This document shows positions 57,132-64,000 of a DNA stretch of 64,000 bases, piece by piece. A model generated the notes under the pieces. It did not search any database. It was not told the DNA's origin and worked only from the letters and a program-made list of their open reading frames with translations. Position 1 is the stretch's first letter. Each line of letters begins with the position of its first letter. Position numbers and translations under genes: made by a program. The DNA comes from Blastococcus litoris (lineage in GTDB: Bacteria > Actinomycetota > Actinomycetes > Mycobacteriales > Geodermatophilaceae): NCBI RefSeq assembly GCF_003075095.1, contig NZ_QCZF01000005.1, positions 1-64,000 of the forward strand. The letters run 5' to 3'.

Positions 57132-58250
57132 TCAGCCCACCGCGGCCGCGGCCCGTGCCGGGTCCATCCGCCGTGCCCGGGCGATGATCCGGCGGCAGCG
57201 CAGCTCCAGCAGCACGACGGCGACGCCGAAGAGCCGGAACTGCCTGTTCGTCGTCTGGCCGGTCCAGTACCGCTGGTAGACCTGCTGGGCGATCACGGCG
57301 ACCCGGAACAGGCCGAACACCTCGTACCAGGCCCACTCCCGCCGCGTGACGCCCCGGCCGCTGCGCGCGCAGTAGTGGGCGACGACCTGCTCGCGGGTCA
57401 TCATCCCCGGCAGGTGGGTGGGCTGGCGCCGGAACGCCTGCATCAGCCTGCCGTCGTCGGCCTGCAACCAGTAGCCGAGCGATCCGGCCAGGTCCACTAG
57501 CGGATCGCCCACGGTGGCCAGCTCCCAGTCGAGCAGGCCGATCGGCCGCGTGGGGTCGGCCGGGTCGAGGACGACGTTGTCGAAGCGGAAGTCGTTGTGC
57601 ACCAGCGTGTGCGGGCGGTCCTCCGGCTGGTTCTCGTCCAGCCAGCGCATGACGCGCTCGAAGCTGCCGACGTTCCAGGTGCGCGCCCGGCGGTAGCGCT
57701 CGCTCCACCCCTCGACCTGGCGGCGCACGTAGCCCGGGCCCTTGCCGAGGTCGGCCAGCCCGGACGCCTCGACGTCGACGGCGTGCAGCTCCACGAGCAG
57801 GTCGACGACGTTGCGGCACAGGGCGGCGACCTCGTCGCGGGACAGCTGCACGCCGCGGGGCAGCTCCTTGCGGGGGATCGGCCCCTCGATCCGCCGCATG
57901 ACGTAGAAGGGCGTGCCGACGACCGACACGTCCTCGCAGAGCGCGACGGTCCGCGGCACGTAGGGGAGCACCCGCCCCAGCGCCGTCTGGATGCGGTGCT
58001 CCCGCGCCATGTCGTGGGCGCCCTTGTGGTGCGTGCCCCGGGGCGGGCGGCGGAGGATCAGGTCGTCGTCCGGGTAGCGCAGCAGGTAGGTCAGGTTCGA
58101 GACGCCGCCGGAGAACTGCTGCACCCCGGGCACGGCGGTGAGGTCGACGCCGGCCGCCTCGCGGTCGGCGTGCGCGGCGAGCCACGCGGCGACCGCGGCG
58201 ACGTCGAACGCGTCCTCGGTCCGGACGTCCCTGGCGTCCGGCGAGGTCAC
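57132..58250 (-). CDS. APH-type phosphotransferase family protein
   Basis: 372 residues. The kinase-like fold shows the nucleotide loop QQFSGGVSNLTYLLR, the catalytic HNDFRFDNVV (about residue 216) and the metal-binding IGLLDWELATVGDP. Proteins of this subfamily are often encoded with acyl-CoA dehydrogenases or SDRs in fatty-acid or sterol degradation and may phosphorylate a hydroxy-acyl intermediate. It overlaps the SDR upstream by GTGA and is the third gene of a coupled unit. Confidence 0.85.
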   Translation of the reverse strand: MTSPDARDVRTEDAFDVAAVAAWLAAHADREAAGVDLTAVPGVQQFSGGVSNLTYLLRYPDDDLILRRPPRGTHHKGAHDMAREHRIQTALGRVLPYVPRTVALCEDVSVVGTPFYVMRRIEGPIPRKELPRGVQLSRDEVAALCRNVVDLLVELHAVDVEASGLADLGKGPGYVRRQVEGWSERYRRARTWNVGSFERVMRWLDENQPEDRPHTLVHNDFRFDNVVLDPADPTRPIGLLDWELATVGDPLVDLAGSLGYWLQADDGRLMQAFRRQPTHLPGMMTREQVVAHYCARSGRGVTRREWAWYEVFGLFRVAVIAQQVYQRYWTGQTTNRQFRLFGVAVVLLELRCRRIIARARRMDPARAAAAVG

Positions 58251-58987
58251 GTCAGCTTCCGGACGGCGGACAGCGGCAGCACCCGCATGAGGAACCCGAT
58301 CGGCACCCACGGCCACGCCGGCACGTACGCCGTCGCCCGGCGGGCCTCGATGGCGGCGACCATGCTGCGCACCCCGGTCGGGGTGTCGACCATGAACCGG
58401 GTCCTCTGCTGCACGTGCTCGTTCATCTCCGAGCGGATGTAGCCCGGGTAGATCACCGACACGTCCAGACCCGGGATCCGTTCGGAGCGCAGCCCCTCGG
58501 CGATCGAGGCGACGCCGGCCTTGGTGGCGGCGTAGACGGTCATCGACTTCCGCATGCCGCGCAGCGCCGACATCGAGGAGATCAGCACCAGGTGCCCGCG
58601 CTGCTGGCGGCGGAAGATCTCCAGCGCCGCCTCGCACTGCGCGAGCGCGCCGACGAAGTTGGTCATCGCCGTCTCGCGGTTGGCGTCGGCGCGGCCGGTG
58701 CCCAGCGGGGCGCCCTTGCCGAGGCCGGCGTTGACCACGACCCGGTCGACGGTGCCGAACGCCTCGGCGAAGCGGGCGAAGACGGCGGGGACGGCGTCGG
58801 CGTCGGTGACGTCGAGCGCCGCGGTCGCCACCCGCCGTCCCGTCGCCGTCCGGATCTCCTCGGCGAGGGCGTCGAGCCGGTCGGTGCGCCGGGCGCAGAG
58901 CGCGAGGTCGTGGCCGAGCGCGGCGAACTGGCGGGCCATCTCCGCGCCGAGGCCGGAGCTGGCCCCCGTGATCAGGACGGTGCTCAC
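58247..58987 (-). CDS. Short-chain dehydrogenase/reductase
   Basis: 246 residues. NAD(P) binding is VLITGASSGLGAEMARQFA, the catalytic Ser is in LISSMSALRG, and the Tyr-Lys pair is VYAATKAGVAS. A C-terminal segment (PAWPWVPIGFLMRVLPLSAV) could dip into membrane, as in some lipid SDRs. It is the second of three coupled genes and shares GTGA overlaps at both ends. Confidence 0.9.
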   Translation of the reverse strand: MSTVLITGASSGLGAEMARQFAALGHDLALCARRTDRLDALAEEIRTATGRRVATAALDVTDADAVPAVFARFAEAFGTVDRVVVNAGLGKGAPLGTGRADANRETAMTNFVGALAQCEAALEIFRRQQRGHLVLISSMSALRGMRKSMTVYAATKAGVASIAEGLRSERIPGLDVSVIYPGYIRSEMNEHVQQRTRFMVDTPTGVRSMVAAIEARRATAYVPAWPWVPIGFLMRVLPLSAVRKLT

Positions 58988-59778
58988 GCCGCGCCCCCGT
59001 CCAGCTCGGCGCGGTGGATGCGCGCGCCCATGCCGCGCATCTGCCGGTCGTAGAGCGGCCGCGCCAGCCGCTTGCTCCAGTAGGCGATCCGTGCGTTGCG
59101 GTCGGGGAGCACCAGGAACCGCTTGGCGTCCACCGCGCTCACCACACGGTCGGCGATCTCGTCGGCGCCGAGCTTCGAGCGCTCGATGAGGCGGGTGGCC
59201 ACCTGGTCCATCAGGGGGTCGTCCCCGCGGAGGGAGGCGGCCAGGTTGGTGCGGAAGAAGGTCGGGCAGACGACGGAGACGTCGACGCCCCACGGCCCCA
59301 GCTCCCAGCGCAGGCTCTCCGAGAGGGCGACGACGGCGGCCTTGCCGGCGTCGTAGGAGGTCATCGCCGGCGGGTGCACCAGGCCGGCCGCCGAGGCGAC
59401 GTTCACCAGGTGGCCCGAGCCCTGCTCCTTGAACAGCGGCACGAACGTGCGGCAACCGGTGACCGCCCCGAGCACGTTGACGTCGAGGACGCGCCGCCAG
59501 TGGTCGGCGCCGAGCCGGTCGATCCGCCCGCCGGCGGCGATGCCGGCGTTGTTGACCAGCACGTCGAGGCCGCCGAACTCCGAACGGACCCGCTCCAGCG
59601 CCGCCACCCAGTCCGCTTCCGACGTGATGTCGAGCCGCTGGTAGGACGCGCCGGCCGGGACGTCCGCCGTCCCGGCCAGGTCACCGACGAGCACGCGGTC
59701 ACCCCGGGCGGCGTACCGGGCGGCCAGCGCGGCACCGAGCCCGGAGGCGCCGCCGGTGACCAGCACGCGCCGGGTCAT
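58984..59778 (-). CDS. Short-chain dehydrogenase/reductase
   Basis: 264 residues. The Rossmann motif is VLVTGGASGLGAALAAR, NNAGIAAGG follows, and the catalytic Ser and Tyr-Lys are VNVASAAG and SYDAGKAAV. It is longer than the downstream SDR and ends in a basic tail. It is the first gene of a three-gene unit (SDR, SDR, phosphotransferase), which suggests successive oxidation/reduction steps on one hydroxylated lipid or steroid-like substrate. The start is the ATG at 59778. Confidence 0.9.
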   Translation of the reverse strand: MTRRVLVTGGASGLGAALAARYAARGDRVLVGDLAGTADVPAGASYQRLDITSEADWVAALERVRSEFGGLDVLVNNAGIAAGGRIDRLGADHWRRVLDVNVLGAVTGCRTFVPLFKEQGSGHLVNVASAAGLVHPPAMTSYDAGKAAVVALSESLRWELGPWGVDVSVVCPTFFRTNLAASLRGDDPLMDQVATRLIERSKLGADEIADRVVSAVDAKRFLVLPDRNARIAYWSKRLARPLYDRQMRGMGARIHRAELDGGAA

Positions 59779-59870
59779 CGCGGGGCCACGGGCGAGGAGG
59801 AGCGGCAGGAGATCATGCGGGCACGCTACGGAAGAGCCGCAGGTCGGCGGCGGGTGGCTCCGGCGGCCGG

Positions 59871-60305
59871 TCAGCCGACGCGGCGGTAGGTGATCGCGAG
59901 GTCGGGATCCCAGATGACTCCGTCGCGCGACAGCTCGCCCTGCCCGGCGATCGTCGTGCCGTCCGGGCCGAGGGTGCCGGTGAACCTCTGGGCGAACCCA
60001 GGAGTGGCGTTCCGGTAGCGCCAGGTGCCGGGGGCGACGTCGACCTCGAAGACGCGGTGCACGCCCCGGACGTCGAAGTAGTGCATGGCCGGCGCCCCGT
60101 CGAGGGTGCCGATGACGGCGAGCGCGTCCGGGATCGCGTCGTGCTCGACGTGCGTGCGCAGGACCAGCAACTGCTGGTCCTCCAGCCACTCGAACGTGGC
60201 CCGTCCGTGGATGACCTCGCCGGGCAGGCCCGGGTGGGTCGCCTCCGTCGTCCACTCCCCGAGCAGCCACCGCCACGGGTGGGACGGCTGGTCCGGTGGC
60301 TGCAC
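59871..60305 (-). CDS. Calycin-like (DUF1579-type) hypothetical protein
   Basis: 144 residues, a beta-barrel pattern. HPWRWLLGEWTTEATHPG starts it; then FEWLEDQQLLVLRTHVEH, APAMHYFDVRGVHRVFEVD and a C-terminal strand LAITYRRV. The layout is that of small lipocalin/nitrobindin-like proteins that bind hydrophobic or heme ligands; the fold call is by pattern only. GAGGAGGAC lies 3 bases before the GTG at 60305. It follows the MBL gene on the same strand with a 29-base gap. Confidence 0.65.
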   Translation of the reverse strand: MQPPDQPSHPWRWLLGEWTTEATHPGLPGEVIHGRATFEWLEDQQLLVLRTHVEHDAIPDALAVIGTLDGAPAMHYFDVRGVHRVFEVDVAPGTWRYRNATPGFAQRFTGTLGPDGTTIAGQGELSRDGVIWDPDLAITYRRVG

Positions 60306-60334
60306 GGCGTCCTCCTCGATGCGGCGGGGAGCTG

Positions 60335-61258
60335 CTAGCACAGCCTCGCCCACGGGTCCTCCCGCCGCCAGACGGTCGGGAGGTGCAGGCCGACTCCCTG
60401 GTCGGCCGCCAGCCGGCCGAGCACCCGCAGGGTCACGTCGAGGTCGTCGCCGGCGTAGGGCAGCGCACGCAACGGCTCGTCGAGGGGGCGGAAGAAGTCG
60501 TCCCAGTGCACGAGGACGACGTCCCGCGCACCGACCGCCTCGACGGTGTGCCGCCAGTACTCGCGGATGTAGGCCTCGTCCAGGACGCCGAGCTGGCCCA
60601 CGCCGAGGTAGGCGATGTCGGCGGTCCGGCCCTCGAGGGCGCCGGCGACGAACCCGGCGCTGCCCTGCACGAGCGCGGTGCGGCCGCCGGCGTGGCCGAC
60701 CAGCAGGGACCACGCCTCCCCGCACCGGTAGGCGCCGGCCCGCACGGGCGGGACCGGGGGCGCGGTGATCTCCCCGGGGTAGCGGTCCGGCGGGCAGTGG
60801 TCGGACACCAGCGGGGTGACCGTGAAGCTACCGAGGGCGATCGGCTCGCCGGGTGCGGCGACCACGATCCGGTCGGCGGGGAGACCGGCGCCGCGGGCCA
60901 GGTTGGCCGCCGAGCGCCCGCCGACCACGTCCGCGCCGGTGCGCTGCGCCACGGCGGCGGAGTCCAGGGCGTGGTCGTAGTGGGTGTGCACCGGCAGCAC
61001 GGCGCGCAGCCGGCCGCCCAGGTCCAGCCGGGCCAGGGCGGCGTCGATCCGGGCGTCGTCGGGCGCCACCTTCCCGAGCCCCACCCGCAGCAGCGAGGGC
61101 CGGGAGAAGAAGCCGTCGGTCAGCAGCGCGTGCTCGCCGTCGTCGAACAGCAGGCTGGAGACGCCCAGGAACGTCACGCCGAAGGCTCCGGTCGCCGCCG
61201 GGACGTCGAAGAGCCCCGCGTGCGGACGAAGGTCGGGGCGGCCGGGCCTCAGCCGCAC
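60335..61258 (-). CDS. MBL-fold metallo-hydrolase in the kynurenine operon
   Basis: 307 residues. The metal motif is PVHTHYDHALDS (H-x-H-x-D-H), further ligands are likely in LVSDHCPP and VLVHWDDFF, and the fold begins GVTFLGVSSLLFDDGEHALLTDG. It resembles the UlaG/RomA-like branch of beta-lactamase-fold proteins, whose substrates vary. Its GTG lies within the kynureninase gene (10-base overlap) with GGAGG before it, so it belongs to the tryptophan-degradation unit. It might hydrolyse a formyl or lactone intermediate. Confidence 0.85.
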   Translation of the reverse strand: MRLRPGRPDLRPHAGLFDVPAATGAFGVTFLGVSSLLFDDGEHALLTDGFFSRPSLLRVGLGKVAPDDARIDAALARLDLGGRLRAVLPVHTHYDHALDSAAVAQRTGADVVGGRSAANLARGAGLPADRIVVAAPGEPIALGSFTVTPLVSDHCPPDRYPGEITAPPVPPVRAGAYRCGEAWSLLVGHAGGRTALVQGSAGFVAGALEGRTADIAYLGVGQLGVLDEAYIREYWRHTVEAVGARDVVLVHWDDFFRPLDEPLRALPYAGDDLDVTLRVLGRLAADQGVGLHLPTVWRREDPWARLC

Positions 61259-62493
61259 GGGACCTCCGCGAGGATCTGCCGTACGTGCGCCAGGGCCGTG
61301 GCGAGCTCGCCGAAGCTCGTGCTCAGCGGGGAGAGGCCGACGCGCAGGCCGCGCGGCTGCCGGAAGTCGGGGATGACGCCCCGCCGCCACAGCTCCTCGA
61401 CCACGGTCTTCATCGCGTCGTGCTCCAGGGTGACGTGACCGCCGCGGGTGGCGGCGTCCCGCGGCGAGGCGACGACGACGCCCAGCGGCGCCAGGACCCG
61501 GTCGGCGACGGTGATCGCGTACTCGGTGAGCGCCACGGACTTCGCCCGGACGGCGGGCATCCCGGCCCGCTCGACCAGCGTCAGCATGTCCTCGACCGGG
61601 ATCATCGACAGGATCGGCGGCGTCCCGCTCAGGAAGCGCCGGATGCCGGTCGCCGGGACGTAGTCCGGGCCCATCGCGAAGGGCTCCGCGTGCCCCATCC
61701 ACCCGGTGATGGGCTGCACCAGCTCGTCCTGGAGGCGGCGGGCGACGTAGCCGAAGGCAGGGCCGCCGGGGCCGCCGTTGAGGAACTTGTAGCTGCAGCC
61801 GACGGCCAGGTCGACGTCCGCCGCGTCGAGCGCCGTCTCCACGACGCCGGCCGAGTGGGACAGGTCCCAGAGGACGAGCGCGCCGGCGCCGTGGGCTGCG
61901 GCGGTGATCGCGGACAGGTCGGCGACGTAGGCGGACTTGTAGGCGACGTGGCTGAGCAGCACCAGCGCCGTCCGGTCGGAGAGCACCGCGGCCACCTCGG
62001 CGGGCTGCACGCCGGTGGCCGGGTCCGGCTCGATCCAGCGGATCGTCCGGCCGGTCTCCGCGGCCACCGACGCCAGGACGAAGCGGTCGGTGGGGAAGTT
62101 CTCGGTGTCGGCCACGATCTCGGTGCGCTCGGGCCGGGCGTCGACGGCGGCCCGGACGAGCTTGTAGAGCAGCACCGTGGTCGAGTCGCCCACGACCGTC
62201 TGGCCCGGGGCGGCGCCGAGCACGACCCGCCCGATGAGGTCGCCCACGGCGGTCGGGCGGTCCAGCCACCGCTCGTCCCAGGCGCGGATCAGCCGCTCGC
62301 CCCACTCGTCGTCGACGAACCGGGCGAGCCGCTCGCCCGTGACCCGCAGCGGCCGGCCGAGGGAGTTGCCGTCGAGGTAGGCGAGCACGCCGTCGGGCAG
62401 CACGAACTCCGACCGGTACCCGGCCAGCGGGTCGCGCGCGTCGAGCTCGGCGGCGAGGTCGACCAGCTCCTCGGGGAGGCGGGGCTCAGGCAC
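61249..62493 (-). CDS. kynU: Kynureninase
   Basis: 414 residues of the aminotransferase class V fold. The family pattern is [34 protein letters not shown], and the PLP-binding lysine in [14 protein letters not shown] (about residue 232). It cleaves L-kynurenine to anthranilate and alanine. It begins with GTG at 62493, overlapping the dioxygenase stop by 8 bases, so the two are translationally coupled. Confidence 0.95.
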   Translation of the reverse strand: MPEPRLPEELVDLAAELDARDPLAGYRSEFVLPDGVLAYLDGNSLGRPLRVTGERLARFVDDEWGERLIRAWDERWLDRPTAVGDLIGRVVLGAAPGQTVVGDSTTVLLYKLVRAAVDARPERTEIVADTENFPTDRFVLASVAAETGRTIRWIEPDPATGVQPAEVAAVLSDRTALVLLSHVAYKSAYVADLSAITAAAHGAGALVLWDLSHSAGVVETALDAADVDLAVGCSYKFLNGGPGGPAFGYVARRLQDELVQPITGWMGHAEPFAMGPDYVPATGIRRFLSGTPPILSMIPVEDMLTLVERAGMPAVRAKSVALTEYAITVADRVLAPLGVVVASPRDAATRGGHVTLEHDAMKTVVEELWRRGVIPDFRQPRGLRVGLSPLSTSFGELATALAHVRQILAEVPCG

Positions 62494-63334
62494 CGATCCA
62501 CGTCCGCACGGTGTACAGCTCGGGGAAGAAGGTGAGGTCCAGTGCCCGCCTGAGGAAGTCCACGCCCGAGCTGCCGCCGGTACCGGTCCGGAAGCCGATC
62601 GTGCGCTGCACGGTCCGCAGGTGCCGGAAGCGCCACAGCTGGACGGCGTCCTCGAGGTCGACGAGGTCCTCGCAGGCCGCGTACTCGGCCCAGTGCGTCG
62701 TGGTGTCCTCGTAGATCCGCTGGAACACCGGCAGCAGGGCGGCGTCCTCCACCCAGGCCTTCCGGACGTCGCGGTCGAGGACGGAGCGGGGGACGTCGTG
62801 CCCGTGGCGGGCGAGGAAGGCGAGGAAGGCGTCGTAGACGGTGGGGGAGTCGAGCAGCTCCGCGAGCATGCCGTGCGCCTCGGGCCGGGACTCGAAGACC
62901 TTCAGCATGCGGGCGTTCTTGTTGCCGAGGACGAACTCGACGGCCCGGTACTGCCAGGACTGGAAGCCCGACGCGTTGCCGAGCACGCCCCGGAACTCCG
63001 TGTACTCGCTGGGCGTGAGGGTCGCGAGGACCGACCACTGGTCGGTGATGGTGCGGAAGACGTGCTTGACCCGCGCCAGCCCCTTGCGCGCCCGCCGCAC
63101 GTCGTCGGCGTCCAGGTAGGTGCGGACGGCGCGCAGCTCGTGCAGCGCCAGCTTCAGCCACAGCTCGGTCGTCTGGTGCGCGACGATGAACAGCGGCTCG
63201 TCGTGGTGGTCGCTGATCGGTTGCTGCGCCGACAGCAGGGCGTCCAGCGACAGGTAGCCGCCGTAGTCCATCCGCGCGGTGAAGTCCGTCTGCACGCCGT
63301 CCTCGATCGCGCGGACGCCGTCGTCGATCGCCAT
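62486..63334 (-). CDS. kynA: Tryptophan 2,3-dioxygenase
   Basis: 282 residues, the bacterial length. Landmarks are [34 protein letters not shown] and the heme-ligating His in [15 protein letters not shown]. It opens the indole ring of L-tryptophan to N-formylkynurenine using heme iron and O2. It is the first gene of the minus-strand unit; the ATG at 63334 is 80 bases from the divergent hydrolase gene. Confidence 0.95.
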   Translation of the reverse strand: MAIDDGVRAIEDGVQTDFTARMDYGGYLSLDALLSAQQPISDHHDEPLFIVAHQTTELWLKLALHELRAVRTYLDADDVRRARKGLARVKHVFRTITDQWSVLATLTPSEYTEFRGVLGNASGFQSWQYRAVEFVLGNKNARMLKVFESRPEAHGMLAELLDSPTVYDAFLAFLARHGHDVPRSVLDRDVRKAWVEDAALLPVFQRIYEDTTTHWAEYAACEDLVDLEDAVQLWRFRHLRTVQRTIGFRTGTGGSSGVDFLRRALDLTFFPELYTVRTWIGA

Positions 63335-63414
63335 GCCGCCTCCCGGGTCCGGGCCCGACGCTACCGATCGGGTACACCTGGTCCGTGGTCGCCGCCGGAT
63401 CGGAGGACAGATCG

Positions 63415-64000
63415 GTGCTGAGCCGGTCGGCGTCCGCTCCCGACGCCGTCGTCCCGTACGGCCCGGACGGCGACCAGGTCGCCGACGTCCGGTACGCCCG
63501 GGGGCCGGCTGCCCACCGGCCGGTGCTCGTCCTCCTGCACGGCGGCTTCTGGCGCCCGTCGTTCGACCGGCTGCACCTGCGGTCCACGACGGAGGCCCTC
63601 GCGGCGGCCGGCTGGACGACGGTGGCGCCGGAGTACCGGCGGGTCCCGGGGCGCCCGGACCGCACCGTGGCGGACGTCGCCGCCGCGGTGCGCGCCGTCG
63701 CGGGGCTGCCCGGGCTGGCCGGCCGGGCGGTCCTGCTCGCGGGGCACTCGGCCGGGGGCCACCTGGCCCTGCACGCGGCCGCCACCCTCGACGTGCCCGC
63801 CGGGGTACTGGCCCTCGCCCCGGTGGCCGACCTCCGCCTGGCGCAGGACCTCCGGCTGGACGGCGACGCGGTGACCGCCTTCCTCGGGGAGGACGCCGCC
63901 GCCCGCCCCGACCTCGACCCCGCGGCGCTGCCGTCCCCGGCCTGCGCGGTGCGGATCGTGCACGGCCGCGACGACGGCATCGTCCCGGTGGCGGTGAGCG
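63415..64000 (+). CDS. Alpha/beta hydrolase, likely kynurenine formamidase (3' partial)
   Basis: 195 codons are visible and the gene runs off the window. The oxyanion motif is LLHGGFWRP, the nucleophile elbow is [12 protein letters not shown], and the acid lies in [10 protein letters not shown]; the His is beyond the end. HGGFW plus GHSAGG is the pattern of the kynurenine formamidase (BNA7-like) group. The position, divergent from tryptophan dioxygenase and kynureninase, fits the missing second step. GGAGGA is 7 bases before the GTG at 63415. Confidence 0.75.
   Translation, partial: MLSRSASAPDAVVPYGPDGDQVADVRYARGPAAHRPVLVLLHGGFWRPSFDRLHLRSTTEALAAAGWTTVAPEYRRVPGRPDRTVADVAAAVRAVAGLPGLAGRAVLLAGHSAGGHLALHAAATLDVPAGVLALAPVADLRLAQDLRLDGDAVTAFLGEDAAARPDLDPAALPSPACAVRIVHGRDDGIVPVAVS

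Overview
The window comes from a chromosome of very high G+C. Start codons are often GTG, coding is dense on both strands, and many genes join through 4-base GTGA or ATGA overlaps. Several small families are typical of Actinobacteria (DUF5313, DUF6221, 13E12-type HNH endonuclease, DivIVA-like coiled coils, ECF42 sigma factor with a DGPF partner, LigB-type ATP ligase). Geodermatophilaceae (Blastococcus, Geodermatophilus, Modestobacter) is my best guess; this is inference, not a computed placement. I saw no rRNA, tRNA, CRISPR array, insertion sequence or prophage. About 67 genes are called. The first (TPP enzyme) and last (alpha/beta hydrolase) run off the window, and one HNH gene is a pseudogene.

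Region by region. 1-5.6 kb: a TPP enzyme, then a minus-strand unit of flavohemoglobin, a second globin-reductase, a DivIVA-like protein and a Nudix hydrolase. 5.6-12 kb: sulfotransferase, BrkB-type membrane protein, a small protein with an astacin-type protease carrying five 50-residue repeats, a GH16-like protein, GNAT and DMT transporter. 12-15.5 kb: a coupled four-gene unit (polytopic mannosyltransferase-like protein, GT2, ChbG/HpnK deacetylase, methyltransferase), probably making a lipid-linked glycan. 15.5-25 kb: VOC protein, TPR-GGDEF cyclase, LLM oxidoreductase, ATP DNA ligase, enoyl-reductase-like protein, secreted SGNH hydrolase, LhgO, a secreted helical protein and the HNH remnant. 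25-31.7 kb: dienelactone hydrolase, DUF6221, STAS protein, a PolA-like exonuclease/polymerase, zinc alcohol dehydrogenase and SelO.

31.7-41 kb: an MMPL exporter behind its TetR regulator with two tandem operators, a second dienelactone hydrolase, LysR with a divergent exporter, a cytochrome b561 with an unusual charged loop, LysE and GPH-like transporters. 41-49 kb: the DGPF/ECF42 pair, then a redox and efflux locus with two divergent promoter regions. Each of these regions holds a related long inverted repeat with a thioredoxin-fold gene on one side. 49-57 kb: a large ATP-binding LuxR-type regulator, TetR, NDH-2-like dehydrogenase, DivIVA-like protein, and an OhrR-like MarR with DUF5313. 57-64 kb: two short-chain dehydrogenases coupled to an APH-type phosphotransferase, then tryptophan catabolism (tryptophan 2,3-dioxygenase, kynureninase, an MBL-fold protein, and a divergent hydrolase likely to be the formamidase).

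The most promising undescribed item is the 42.6-49.1 kb locus: two arm-paired elements with a shared consensus drive an FAD disulfide oxidoreductase, two redoxins and a VOC/small protein/MFS/SDR unit, next to a large LuxR-type regulator.
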